In this document: one piece after another, positions 9,153-18,558 of the stretch
Layout: the number at the start of each line of letters is the position of its first letter
Numbering within the stretch: the stretch's first letter is position 1
DNA from: Thermoleophilaceae bacterium
GTDB lineage: Bacteria; Actinomycetota; Thermoleophilia; Solirubrobacterales; Thermoleophilaceae
Assembly (NCBI GenBank): GCA_016929195.1
Contig: JAFGJG010000041.1
Coordinates: 1-38,375, forward strand
Length of the DNA stretch: 38,375 bases
Reading direction: 5' to 3'
Translations under genes and position numbers: made by a program
Notes under the pieces: generated by a model
Seen by the model: only the letters and a program-made list of their open reading frames with translations
Databases searched by the model: none
What the model was told of the DNA's origin: nothing

Positions 9153-9430
9153 GAGCCGCCGCCTCCCTCGGAGCGCTCGGCGCGCGCCTCGGCGACGGTC
9201 TTGCCGCCGCGCCCGAACGGCCCCTGGAGCTTCCAGCGCGAGTCCGGGCGCGCCGGCCAGAGGAGCCAGACGATCACGCCGATGACGCTCAGCACCAGGC
9301 CCGTCCCCAGTCCCGGCTTCTCTCCGTAGCCCTTTCTGTTGGAGAGGTAGGACGAGATGATCGCCGACGCGAGCCACGCATAGAGGAGGTAGAGGGCCTT
9401 CGCCCCGATTGCCGCGATGACGAGGCTCAT
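9149..9430 (-). CDS. Small two-helix membrane protein translationally coupled to livF, unrecognised
   Basis: 93 residues. One hydrophobic segment lies at about 3-28 (AAIGAKALYLLYAWLASAII), a loop with basic and glycine residues follows (SNRKGYGEKPG), a second segment lies at about 43-58 (GLVLSVIGVIVWLLW), and the tail is charged and Gly-rich. Its ATG overlaps the livF stop as ATGA, so it should be translated along with the ABC transporter. I do not recognise the family. Two further small membrane genes follow it with equally tight spacing. Confidence 0.65.
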   Translation of the reverse strand: MSLVIAAIGAKALYLLYAWLASAIISSYLSNRKGYGEKPGLGTGLVLSVIGVIVWLLWPARPDSRWKLQGPFGRGGKTVAEARAERSEGGGGS

Positions 9431-10136
9431 GCGCCCAGGTACGCCCTCTGGACCTCGGGGTTGTCGCGAAGCGCCGCGGACTCGTCGCCGAGCGCCACCG
9501 TGCCGGTCTCGAGCACGTACCCGCGCTTCGACACCCCGAGCGCGAAGTTCGCGTTCTGCTCGACGAGCAGGATCGTGGTGCCCTGCCGGTTGATCTCGGC
9601 GATCGTCTCGTAGATGCGCTCCACGAGGATCGGGGCGATGCCCATCGAGGGTTCGTCGAGGAGCAGCAGCTTTGGGTCGGCCATCAGCGCGCGCCCGATG
9701 GCGAGCATCTGCTGCTCGCCGCCCGACATCGTCCCCGCCTTCTGCCTCTCGCGCTCCTTGAGCCGCGGGAAGAGCTCGAAGACGCGCTCCATGTCACCGC
9801 TCACGTCGCCGTCGCGGCGTAGGTAGGCGCCGAGGTCGAGGTTCTCGCGCACGGTCATGCGCTGGAAGCAGTGCCTGCCCTCGGGCGACTGCGAGATGCC
9901 CATGCGGACGATGTCCTGCGGCGCCGTCTCGGCGATCTCCTTGCCGTCGAACCGGATCGACCCCTGCCCCGGCGGCGTGAGGCCGGAGATCGACCGCAGC
10001 GTCGTGGACTTGCCGGCTCCGTTCGACCCGATCAGCGTCACGATCTCGCCCTCCTCGACGGTGATCGAGATGCCCTTGAGGGCCTCGATGTTCCCGTAGA
10101 AGGTGTGGACGTCCTCGAGCTCGAGCAGCGCCATCG

Positions 10137-10140
<4 letters not shown>
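9427..10140 (-). CDS. livF: Branched-chain amino acid ABC transporter ATPase (LivF)
   Basis: A 237-residue ATPase of the HAAT (LIV-I) family. Walker A is GSNGAGKSTTLRSISGLTPP, the signature is MSGGEQQMLAIGRALM, Walker B is LLLLDEPSMGIAP, and the switch histidine region is replaced by the LivF-typical LLVEQNANFAL. The length is normal. It powers import of branched-chain amino acids or related amides with LivG on the cytoplasmic face of LivHM. GTG at 10140 overlaps the livG stop as GTGA; the ATG at 10134 is a less likely alternative. Its own stop overlaps the next small membrane gene by ATGA. Confidence 0.95.
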
Positions 10141-10945
<805 letters not shown>

Positions 10946-10949
<4 letters not shown>

Positions 10950-12105
10950 ATGCGCGCCTCGAAGACCGACTCCTCGGTCCCCTCGGTGAGCTCGATCTGC
11001 CGTCTTCGCTCGGGCAGGAGGCCCTGAGGTCGCATGACCATCATGAGCACCAGCACGAAGCCGAAGATCCCGAACGCGACCTCGCTGAAGGTGAAGCTCA
11101 GGCCCAGGTCGTTCTTCAGGTCGTTGACGGCGCCCTGATCGAGCACGTCGGGGATCAGCCGGTAGTTCACGAAGGTGAGCGCGATCGCACCTAGCACGAC
11201 GCCCCAGATGCTCCCGAGCCCCCCGAGGATCACCATCGCCAGGATCAGGATCGAGAAGCCGAACTGGAACTGGTTGGCGTTGACGCTGCCGAGGTACGCG
11301 CCGTAGAAGCAGCCGGCGAGGCCGCCGATGGCGCCGCCCACGGCGTAGGCGGTGAGCTTCGTCTTGACGAGCGGCACGCCCATGCTGGCCGCGGCCACCT
11401 CGTCCTCGCGCAGCGCGACCCATGCGCGGCCGAGCCGCGAGTCGCGGACGCGCAGGTTCACGAACAGCACCACCAGCACGATCCCCAGCATGGTCCAGTA
11501 GTACGGCCGGAGGTTCAGGGCCGAGTCGAACTGGTCGAGGAACGGCAGGTCGATCTGATCGACCGGCGCGATCGACTCGCGGCCATTCGACAGCGCGTAG
11601 TCGTTGAAGACCGTCACCTCGTCGCCGTTCTGCATGAAGCGCCCGACGATCTCGCCGAACGCGAGCGTCACGATCGCGATGTAGTCGCCGCGCAGGCGCA
11701 GCGTCGGCAGGCCGATGATCGCCCCGGCGAGCGCGCAGATGAGGATCGCTCCGATCAGGAGGAGCAGGAAGTTGACGTGGATGCCCGGCTGCGACTCGGT
11801 GAACGAGCTGACCCCGATGTGAAGCCCGTCGCCGTTGAAGCCGCCGAAGTGGTTGGACGCCCACCAGCCGACGGCCGTCGCGCCGAAGGCGTAGAAGGCG
11901 ACGTAGCCGAGGTCCAGCAGGCCGGCGAAGCCGACGATCAGGTTCAGGCCGAGCGCCATCGCGACGAAGATGAGCGCGAGGATGCAGTCGTCGAGGAACC
12001 CGTCGAGCGGGGGCCGGAAGAAGGGCAGGAGCGCGGCCGCGACTACGGCGGTCACGGGCAGCACGTACTTGGCCCAGCGCGCCTTCCGCAGGCCGCGGAG
12101 CGCGG

Positions 12106-12109
<4 letters not shown>
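10946..12109 (-). CDS. livM: Branched-chain amino acid ABC transporter permease (LivM)
   Basis: A 387-residue inner-membrane permease of about ten hydrophobic segments. Family landmarks are LGLNLIVGFAGLLDLGYVAF, LPTLRLRGDYIAIVTLAFGE (the EAA-like coupling region is nearby), LGRAWVALREDEVAAASMG and LAGCFYGAYLGSVNANQF. A charged C-terminal tail follows MRPQGLLPERRR. The ATG at 12109 overlaps the livH stop as ATGA. Compared with typical LivM, an extra polar stretch of about 50 residues after TLAFGEIVGRFMQNGDEV probably forms an external loop. Confidence 0.94.
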
Positions 12110-13167
<1,058 letters not shown>

Positions 13168-13176
13168 GTTCGCGGC

Positions 13177-13182
13177 AGTGTA
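13177..13182 (-). promoter_or_regulatory. -10-like hexamer TACACT before livH
   Basis: TACACT on the minus strand ends 9 bases before the TTG at 13167. It sits just beyond the livK hairpin, so it could give livHMGF an independent promoter. No clear -35 is seen. Confidence 0.4.
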
Positions 13183-13195
13183 TGCCGAACGCGAA

Positions 13196-13224
13196 GGGCG
13201 GGGGCGCACTGGTCGCCCCCGCCC
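13196..13224 (-). terminator. Strong hairpin between livK and livH
   Basis: An 11-bp perfect GC stem (arms 13196-13206 and 13214-13224) with a 7-base loop begins 26 bases after the livK stop. The T-run after it is weak (CCCTTCG). It could be a terminator that lets some transcripts through, or an mRNA-stabilising 3' hairpin for livK. Either would raise binding-protein levels above those of the permease, as is common for ABC importers. Confidence 0.7.
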
Positions 13225-13250
13225 ATGTCACGTGTTCTCGACCAGGTGCT

Positions 13251-14540
13251 CTAGGAGCCCTGGGCCTTGATCACCTTGTCGAACGTCAGCTGCCCGTTGT
13301 CGATGGTGTAGAGGCCGTAGTCGGTGAGTGTCGTGTCACCGAACTCGTCGATGTCGTACTTGCCGAGGACGCTGTCGCGGCCCTTGGTGTTCTCGAGGAG
13401 CTGCACCCGCACCGCCTCGCGGTCGTTGGCCTTGTCGCCAACGGCCTTGAGGGTGTCGAGCGCCAGCGACATCGTCTCGTAGCCGTAGATCGCATACGGA
13501 TCCGGCTGCTTGACGCCGTACTTGGCCTCGTAGTCCTTGAAGAACTGTGAGGCCTTCGCAATGCCCTGCTTCTCGAACTCCTCCGGCGACAGGGTGGCCA
13601 CGGTCACCTTCGTCCGGGCCGCCACGTCGGCGGGGATGCCGCCCTCCTTCGGATCGGTGAACGCGGCCTCGGCCACGCCGTCCGGTCCGTAGAGCTTGCA
13701 GTCCGGGCACGCGGCCGCCACGTCCTTGAACACCTGGACGTAGTTCTCGCCCGTCACGCCCGAGCCCACGAAGCAGTCGGCCTTGATCTGCGCCGCCAGC
13801 GAGCGGTAGTTCGCCGACGTCTTGTCGGTGCCGTCGTTGCCCTCGACCGTCAGGCCGATCGACTTGGCGGCGGCCTCCACGTTGCGGGCAAGACCCGCGC
13901 CGTAGGTCGTCTTGTCATTGAAGATGTGGACGGACTTGCAGCCGTCCTCCTTCATGATCGTCGCGAGAGCCGCACCCTGGATCGTGTCCTTGGGCACCAC
14001 GCGCGCGTACGTCCGCTTCTGGGCGGGGTAGTAGATGTCCGGCTCGCCGGCCTTCGTGTCGGCGCCCGGCTCGTCCGTCGTCAGACCGACCGCCGTGTTC
14101 GACGGGGAGATCTGGGGGATGTTCGCCTTGTTCAGGATCGGCAGCGAGACCTTCGTGCCGCCGGAGTTGAACTCGCCGAGGTAGAAGATCGTCGTCTTGT
14201 CCTGGACGGCCTTCCGCGCGTTCTGAGCGGTCTGCGCCTCATCGGCGGTTCCCGGGTTCTGCGCGGTCGAGTCGTCGAGCGACACGTAGTTGATCTTGTA
14301 CTTGCCGACCTTGCCGCCGGCCTGCTCGAGCGCGAGGCGCTCACCGGAGATGACGGCCTCCGACTGACCCTTCGAGGTGCCCTGCAGGGGCAGGCTCGAG
14401 TAAATCGTCAGGGTGTCGCCGGAGACGGTGGCGCCACTGCCACCATCACCCTCGTCGTCGTCGTCGCTGCCGCAGGCAGCCACACCGAACGCGAAGGCGC
14501 CGAGCAGGCAGGTCAAGACTGCCAGCCAACGTACTCGCAA
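13251..14540 (-). CDS. livK: Branched-chain amino acid type ABC transporter substrate-binding lipoprotein (LivK-like)
   Basis: A 429-residue type I periplasmic-binding-fold protein. The signal peptide ends in a lipobox (FGVAAC, lipid-anchored Cys23), then an acidic linker of Ser/Asp/Glu/Gly. The mature domain begins LTIYSSLPLQGTSKGQSEAV and carries YLGEFNSGGTKVSLPILNKA and IPQISPSNTAVGLT, the ligand-loop region of this family. It also has YARVVPKDTIQGAALA and DPYAIYGYETMSLALD. Two cysteines in ACPDCKLYGPDG may form a disulphide. The start is TTG at 14540, fixed by AGGAGGG 7 bases upstream. The ligand is not determined; leucine, other branched-chain amino acids, amides and urea are all known for this family. 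It has the best promoter in the window. Confidence 0.92.
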   Translation of the reverse strand: MRVRWLAVLTCLLGAFAFGVAACGSDDDDEGDGGSGATVSGDTLTIYSSLPLQGTSKGQSEAVISGERLALEQAGGKVGKYKINYVSLDDSTAQNPGTADEAQTAQNARKAVQDKTTIFYLGEFNSGGTKVSLPILNKANIPQISPSNTAVGLTTDEPGADTKAGEPDIYYPAQKRTYARVVPKDTIQGAALATIMKEDGCKSVHIFNDKTTYGAGLARNVEAAAKSIGLTVEGNDGTDKTSANYRSLAAQIKADCFVGSGVTGENYVQVFKDVAAACPDCKLYGPDGVAEAAFTDPKEGGIPADVAARTKVTVATLSPEEFEKQGIAKASQFFKDYEAKYGVKQPDPYAIYGYETMSLALDTLKAVGDKANDREAVRVQLLENTKGRDSVLGKYDIDEFGDTTLTDYGLYTIDNGQLTFDKVIKAQGS

Positions 14541-14547
14541 GATGTTT

Positions 14548-14554
14548 CCCTCCT
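14548..14554 (-). promoter_or_regulatory. Shine-Dalgarno AGGAGGG of livK
   Basis: A perfect AGGAGGG on the minus strand lies 7 bases before the TTG start at 14540. It decides that start and contrasts with the absence of such sites before most genes here. Confidence 0.85.
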
Positions 14555-14583
14555 AGTGGAATGACCTGGTGCTGCAGCGCGCC

Positions 14584-14613
14584 ATCCTAGAGCGAGTCCC
14601 GGCGTTCTTTCAA
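14584..14613 (-). promoter_or_regulatory. Sigma-70-type promoter of livK
   Basis: On the minus strand a -35 TTGAAA (14613-14608) and a -10 TAGGAT (14589-14584) are separated by 18 bases. Transcription would start near 14577 and leave a leader of about 36 bases with a strong Shine-Dalgarno. This is the only window promoter with both elements close to consensus. Confidence 0.7.
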
Positions 14614-14651
14614 TGCGGGCCGGAGAACCTCTACCTGGGCTTAACGCGCCT

Positions 14652-15866
14652 TCATCCGGCGTTCGCGACCGGTCTGAAGACACCTTCCTCGAGTCTGTAG
14701 AGCGTCATCGGCGCATCCTCGGCGTCGCCCACACGGGTTACGCGCAGCCTGCCCAGCGGTGACGGAGGCGTCCCCCCGGTGAACGCAGCGCGCACGACGG
14801 CCGCCCGGCGGCCGCCCCCGGTGGCCACCGCGCCGAGCGCGATCTCGGCCGCGGCATAGCCGTAGAGAGCCTCAGGACGGGCGGCCGCCGCGCCGTAGCG
14901 CGCGGCCACGGCGCGGAGCACGCGCCGGGCGGCCGGCCCGTCACCGGACACCGGCCCAATGGGGCTGAACGCCTCCACGCGCTCGGGCGCACGGGGGAAG
15001 CGAAGCGGAGTGCGGTAGAGCACGCCGCTGCCCACGAGCACCGGCGTCGAGGGGAGCAGGTCCGCCAGCGCCGCGAGCAGGCGCTCGGCGGACCGGTCGC
15101 CCAGCCCCGCATAGACGATCGCGTCGGGGCGCTGCTCCGCCAGCTGAGCCGCGCGCGCCCGCGGCGCCGTCGGGTCGTCGGTCAGGTCGTCGGCCGCCAC
15201 CAGCGTGTGCCCGGCACCGCGCAGGCGCTCGACGAGCTGGCTGGCCAACTCCTCCGCATACACGCCCTCACCCGCGACGAGGCCCACCCGCCGGGCTCCG
15301 AGGGTCCCGGCCCTGGCGGTGATGAGGTCCACCTCGCGCAAGTCCGTCGGAACGAGCCGCATGAAGTTGCGGCGGCCGGTCGGGTAGTAGCGCTCCGGCG
15401 CCCCGCGGCCCGCTCGGCCCGGCGGCTCGCGCGTGAGGCTCGTGAGCGACTCGAGCGGCGAGATCTGGAGGAGGCCGGCGTCGTTCGTCACCGGGACCGA
15501 GATGGCCGAGGCGCCCAGGCCGAACTCGCCGATGTAGGCGACCGCGCTCGGGTCGTCCTTCGCCCGCTCGGCGTTCGCCTGCACCTGCCCCGGGTCCCAG
15601 AGCTCGCCCTCCGCGCGGGTGGAGTCGAGGCGGATCAGCCGCACCACGTGGGGCCCGGCGTGCCCGTCCGCCCGCCGGAAGGCAAGCCGCGCACCCGCGT
15701 CCACCGCCCGGGCCTCGTCCGCGGACAGCCCCCGGGCGGGCAGGCTCATGTAGACGGTCAGCACGCCACGTGGCGCCTCGGGTGCATCGTCGCCGCCGCC
15801 CAGGCAGCCGCCGAGGCCGAGCGCAAGCAGCGCCGCGGCGATCGCGGCTTTGGCCCTCCGGTGCAC
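14652..15866 (-). CDS. Second, diverged type I substrate-binding lipoprotein
   Basis: 404 residues from GTG at 15866. The signal peptide is MHRRAKAAIAAALLALGLGG, with Cys21 in a LGGC lipobox, then GGGDDAPEAP. The fold parallels livK: LTVYMSLPARGLSADEARAV, AYIGEFGLGASAISVPVTND, LLQISPLESLTSLTR, RRNFMRLVPTDLREVDLIT and YGYAAAEIALGAV. It lies directly upstream of livK on the same strand, with 111 bases between them, so the two look like an old tandem duplication. The second copy is richer in Ala, Arg and Pro. No permease is attached to it, so it may feed the same LivHMGF or act as a sensor. The start lies 8 bases after TACCGT and 25 bases from the divergent pfp start; no Shine-Dalgarno is present. 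Confidence 0.85.
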   Translation of the reverse strand: MHRRAKAAIAAALLALGLGGCLGGGDDAPEAPRGVLTVYMSLPARGLSADEARAVDAGARLAFRRADGHAGPHVVRLIRLDSTRAEGELWDPGQVQANAERAKDDPSAVAYIGEFGLGASAISVPVTNDAGLLQISPLESLTSLTREPPGRAGRGAPERYYPTGRRNFMRLVPTDLREVDLITARAGTLGARRVGLVAGEGVYAEELASQLVERLRGAGHTLVAADDLTDDPTAPRARAAQLAEQRPDAIVYAGLGDRSAERLLAALADLLPSTPVLVGSGVLYRTPLRFPRAPERVEAFSPIGPVSGDGPAARRVLRAVAARYGAAAARPEALYGYAAAEIALGAVATGGGRRAAVVRAAFTGGTPPSPLGRLRVTRVGDAEDAPMTLYRLEEGVFRPVANAG

Positions 15867-15872
15867 GCCGCT

Positions 15873-15886
15873 GGACGGTAACGTCC
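15873..15886. promoter_or_regulatory. Palindrome holding both divergent -10 hexamers (binding lipoprotein / pfp)
   Basis: GGACG-GTAA-CGTCC is a 14-base palindrome in the 25-base gap between the two start codons. Plus-strand TAACGT (15879-15884) ends 7 bases before the pfp GTG. Minus-strand TACCGT (15880-15875) ends 8 bases before the lipoprotein GTG. Both predict leaderless transcripts, and the two -10s overlap, so the promoters should exclude each other. The palindrome may also be a protein site. Confidence 0.5.
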
Positions 15887-15891
15887 CCGTC

Positions 15892-16923
15892 GTGCGAGTG
15901 GGCGTTCTGAACGGCGGCGGCGACTGCCCGGGCCTCAACGCGGTCATCCGCGCCGTCGTCCGCAAGGGCATCGACCGCTACGGCCACGCGATCGTCGGCT
16001 ATCGCGACGGCTGGCGGGGCCCGCTCGAGAACTCCTTCGAGGACCTGACGATCGAGTCCACCCGCGGCATCCTGCCTCGCGGAGGCACGATCCTCGGGAC
16101 CTCGCGGACCAACCCGTTCTCACGTGAGGGCGGGGCCGAGACGATCCGCGACAACCTCCGCTCTCTCAACGTCGACGCGCTGATCGCGATCGGCGGCGAG
16201 GACACGCTCGGAGCCGCCGCGAAGCTCCACGCCGACCACGACCTACCGATCGTGGGCGTGCCCAAGACGATCGACAACGACCTGGGCGGCACGGACATGA
16301 CCTTCGGGTTCGACACCGCCGTCCACGTGGCGACCCAGGCCATCGACCGGCTCCACACGACGGCCGAGAGCCACAACCGCGTGATGGTCGTGGAGGTCAT
16401 GGGCCGCCACGCCGGCTGGATCGCGCTCCACTCGGGCCTCGCCGGGGGCGCCGACGTGATCCTCGTGCCGGAGCGTCCGTTCGACATCGAGGAGGTCTGC
16501 CGCCTGATCCAGCGCCGGCACGCCCGCGGGCGCTTCTTCTCGATCGTGGTGGTGGCGGAGGGCGCCACGCCCGTCGAGGGAACGATGGAGGTGATGACCG
16601 GCGCCGAGGACGAGTTCGGGCACGCCCGGCTCGGCGGGATCGGCCAGCGGCTCGAGCGGGAGATCGAGGGGCGGACGGGTTACGAGACCCGCGCGACGGT
16701 CCTCGGCCACACCCAGCGCGGCGGCACCCCGACCGCCTTCGACCGCGTGCTCGCCACGCGCCTGGGCGTCGCGGCCATCGACGCCGTCGAGGAGCGCCGC
16801 TGGGGGGCGATGGCGGCGCTCAAGGGCGCCGCGATCGAGCTCGTGCCGCTCTCGGACGCGGTCGCGGAGCTCCGGACGGTGCCGGAGTCCGAGTACGAGG
16901 TCGCCGAGACCTTCTTCGGCTGA
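15892..16923 (+). CDS. pfp: Phosphofructokinase, diphosphate-dependent type by its active-site residues
   Basis: A 343-residue glycolytic enzyme phosphorylating fructose 6-phosphate. The motifs are GVLNGGGDCPGLNAVIR (4-20), IGGEDTLGAA (100-109), PKTIDNDLGGTD (124-135), VEVMGRHAGWIALHSGLAGG and LGHTQRGGTPTAFDRVLATR. Position 104 is Asp and position 125 is Lys. In this family Gly at both equivalent sites goes with ATP use, while Asp and Lys go with diphosphate use, as in the Amycolatopsis methanolica enzyme, which this sequence strongly resembles. A diphosphate enzyme is reversible and could serve glycolysis and gluconeogenesis. GTG at 15892 gives the family N-terminus (MRVGVLNGG). It shares a 25-base divergent promoter region with the lipoprotein gene. 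Confidence 0.94.
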   Translation: MRVGVLNGGGDCPGLNAVIRAVVRKGIDRYGHAIVGYRDGWRGPLENSFEDLTIESTRGILPRGGTILGTSRTNPFSREGGAETIRDNLRSLNVDALIAIGGEDTLGAAAKLHADHDLPIVGVPKTIDNDLGGTDMTFGFDTAVHVATQAIDRLHTTAESHNRVMVVEVMGRHAGWIALHSGLAGGADVILVPERPFDIEEVCRLIQRRHARGRFFSIVVVAEGATPVEGTMEVMTGAEDEFGHARLGGIGQRLEREIEGRTGYETRATVLGHTQRGGTPTAFDRVLATRLGVAAIDAVEERRWGAMAALKGAAIELVPLSDAVAELRTVPESEYEVAETFFG

Positions 16924-16941
16924 GCGGCTGTCCCGGCGCGG

Positions 16942-17142
16942 CTAGAGCTCGGCGCCGTGCCGGGCCATGTCGCCGGGCTCGCGCCGCCGCAGCTGGTCCA
17001 TGAAGGGCTTCGCGATCCGCGCGGCCGCGGCCGTCACCACGATCAGCGCCGTGAGCAGGAACGCGTCGAACGCCTTGATCCCGAAGGCCCAGGCGGTGAT
17101 CCACCAGACGAGCCCGACCGTGAGAGCCACGAATACCGACAT
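16942..17142 (-). CDS. Small two-helix membrane protein, unrecognised
   Basis: 66 residues. Two hydrophobic segments, about 2-22 (SVFVALTVGLVWWITAWAFG) and 27-43 (AFLLTALIVVTAAAARI), are followed by a cytoplasmic-looking charged tail (KPFMDQLRRREPGDMARHG). No family is recognised. It is convergent with pfp, with 18 bases between stops. The ATG at 17142 has TAGAGT ending 9 bases upstream, in keeping with the other leaderless-looking starts. Confidence 0.6.
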   Translation of the reverse strand: MSVFVALTVGLVWWITAWAFGIKAFDAFLLTALIVVTAAAARIAKPFMDQLRRREPGDMARHGAEL

Positions 17143-17151
17143 GAGGCGGGA

Positions 17152-17157
17152 ACTCTA
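17152..17157 (-). promoter_or_regulatory. -10-like hexamer TAGAGT
   Basis: TAGAGT on the minus strand ends 9 bases before the ATG of the 66-residue membrane protein. It lies in the gap after the SnoaL-like gene, so this small gene can be its own unit. Confidence 0.35.
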
Positions 17158-17159
17158 CG

Positions 17160-17723
17160 TCAGGCGACCCGGCGGCGCATCTTGGTGAAGGCGTTGAACG
17201 CGCCCTTCATCGCGCGCTCCGCGCCGGAGCCCTCGGAGGGGAGCATCCCCACCTGGCGGGCGAACGAGGCGCCGTCGTAGTAGGCCGTGTTGCCCACGAT
17301 CTCGCCGTCCTCGATCTCGAGCAGGTCGATCCCGCGGATGTCGATCCGGCGGCCGGTTGCCTCCAGGTCCATGAACGGGGCGCCCGTGAAGTGCCCGGAC
17401 ATGCGCCATTCGACGGCGGCCAGATGCGCCGTGGCGGCCACGCGGTCGACGCTCGTCTCGAGGTCGGGCATGGCCTCGAACAGGCGCTTGAAGAACGCCG
17501 CGATCTCGGCCTTCCCGCGCAGGATCCCGAACGGGACGATGTCGTTGACGCCGTCCTCGGTCCAGTGCTCGACCATCGCCGCGCTGTCGCGGGCGGCGAG
17601 CGCGTCGAAGTAGCTCTTCGCCCGGTCCTCGACGACCTTTCGCTTGGTTATGCGGCGCCTGGGCGGCGTTTCCGAGTTCCCCGAAGGGGCCGAACGCGGA
17701 CCACTCTTGGTCGCTTGGGCCAT
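17160..17723 (-). CDS. SnoaL/NTF2-like fold protein (polyketide-cyclase-like)
   Basis: 187 residues from ATG at 17723. The first 30 residues are polar and basic (MAQATKSGPRSAPSG, then RRRITKRK) and probably disordered. The rest fits the cone-shaped SnoaL/NTF2 fold: RAKSYFDALAARDSAAMVEH, GRAEI-like GKAEIAAFFKRLFEAMPDLE, HFTGAPFMDLEATGRRIDIR and IDLLEIEDGEIVGNTAYYDG. Such proteins include ester cyclases, isomerases and many of unknown role; the closing ARQVGMLPSEGSGAERAM is typical of actinobacterial SnoaL-like proteins. It is placed 46 bases after trpA. An alternative ATG at 17762 adds 13 residues. A TAGGGT 10 bases before 17723 favours the shorter form. Confidence 0.8.
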   Translation of the reverse strand: MAQATKSGPRSAPSGNSETPPRRRITKRKVVEDRAKSYFDALAARDSAAMVEHWTEDGVNDIVPFGILRGKAEIAAFFKRLFEAMPDLETSVDRVAATAHLAAVEWRMSGHFTGAPFMDLEATGRRIDIRGIDLLEIEDGEIVGNTAYYDGASFARQVGMLPSEGSGAERAMKGAFNAFTKMRRRVA

Positions 17724-17733
17724 AGCGCGCGGC

Positions 17734-17739
17734 ACCCTA
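17734..17739 (-). promoter_or_regulatory. -10-like hexamer TAGGGT before the SnoaL-like gene
   Basis: TAGGGT on the minus strand ends 10 bases before the ATG at 17723, in the gap after trpA. The spacing is slightly longer than at the other leaderless-looking starts. Confidence 0.3.
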
Positions 17740-17769
17740 CCAGCGCCATCGGCGGGTTCCATCCAGTTG

Positions 17770-18558
17770 TCAGGAAAGAGCGGAGGCGAGCTCTTCCACG
17801 ACCGCCCCGACCGCCGCCGCGCCGCCCTCGCCGGCCGCGCGGACGATCCGGCTGCCGACGATGACGCCGTCGGCGATCTCGGCTACGGCGCGCGCCTGGG
17901 CGCCGGTCGAGATCCCGAAGCCGACCGCCACCGGCACCTGGGCGGCGTCGCGGATGCGGGCGACCATCTCCGCCAGCCCCTCCGCCACCGAGTCGCGCTC
18001 GCCGGTCGTGCCTGTGAGCGAGACCGCGTACACGAACCCGCGGGCGTCGGCGCCGATTTCGGCGATCCGCTCCGGGGTGCTGGTGGGTGCCACGAGCGGG
18101 ACCAGCGCGATGCCCTCGGCGTCGCAGGCGGCGCGCAGCTCGCCCGACTCGTCGTGCGGCATGTCCGGCACGATCAGGCCGGCCGCGCCCGCCGAGGCGG
18201 CCCGCAGCGCGAACGCCTCGACCCCCGCGGCCAGCACGGCGTTCGCGTAGACCATCAGCACGACCGGCAGCCGCTCGGCCAGGCGCTCGCAGACGGTCAG
18301 CACCCCGTAGGGCGTGGCGCCCGCCGCGAGCGCGCGCGTGGCGGCGTCATGGATCACGGGCCCGTCCGCGAGCGGGTCCGAGAACGGGATGCCCAGCTCG
18401 ATCAGGTCCGCCCCCGCGTCCGCCGCGGCCTCGGCGGCCGCCAGCGAGGCCTCCTGGTCCGGGAAGCCGCCCATCAGGTAGGGCATCAGCGCGGCGCGCT
18501 TGCCGTGCCCCGCGAACGCCGAGGCGATCCGGTCCACACCCGTCGACGCCACGCTCAT
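17770..18558 (-). CDS. trpA: Tryptophan synthase alpha subunit
   Basis: 262 residues. It cleaves indole-3-glycerol phosphate to indole, which is channelled to TrpB. The catalytic Glu54 is in [12 protein letters not shown] and Asp65 in [10 protein letters not shown], the 11-residue spacing of the enteric E49/D60 pair. Further landmarks are [43 protein letters not shown] and [13 protein letters not shown]. Length is normal. The ATG at 18558 overlaps the trpB stop as ATGA, so the two subunits are translationally coupled. Confidence 0.97.
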   Translation of the reverse strand: MSVASTGVDRIASAFAGHGKRAALMPYLMGGFPDQEASLAAAEAAADAGADLIELGIPFSDPLADGPVIHDAATRALAAGATPYGVLTVCERLAERLPVVLMVYANAVLAAGVEAFALRAASAGAAGLIVPDMPHDESGELRAACDAEGIALVPLVAPTSTPERIAEIGADARGFVYAVSLTGTTGERDSVAEGLAEMVARIRDAAQVPVAVGFGISTGAQARAVAEIADGVIVGSRIVRAAGEGGAAAVGAVVEELASALS

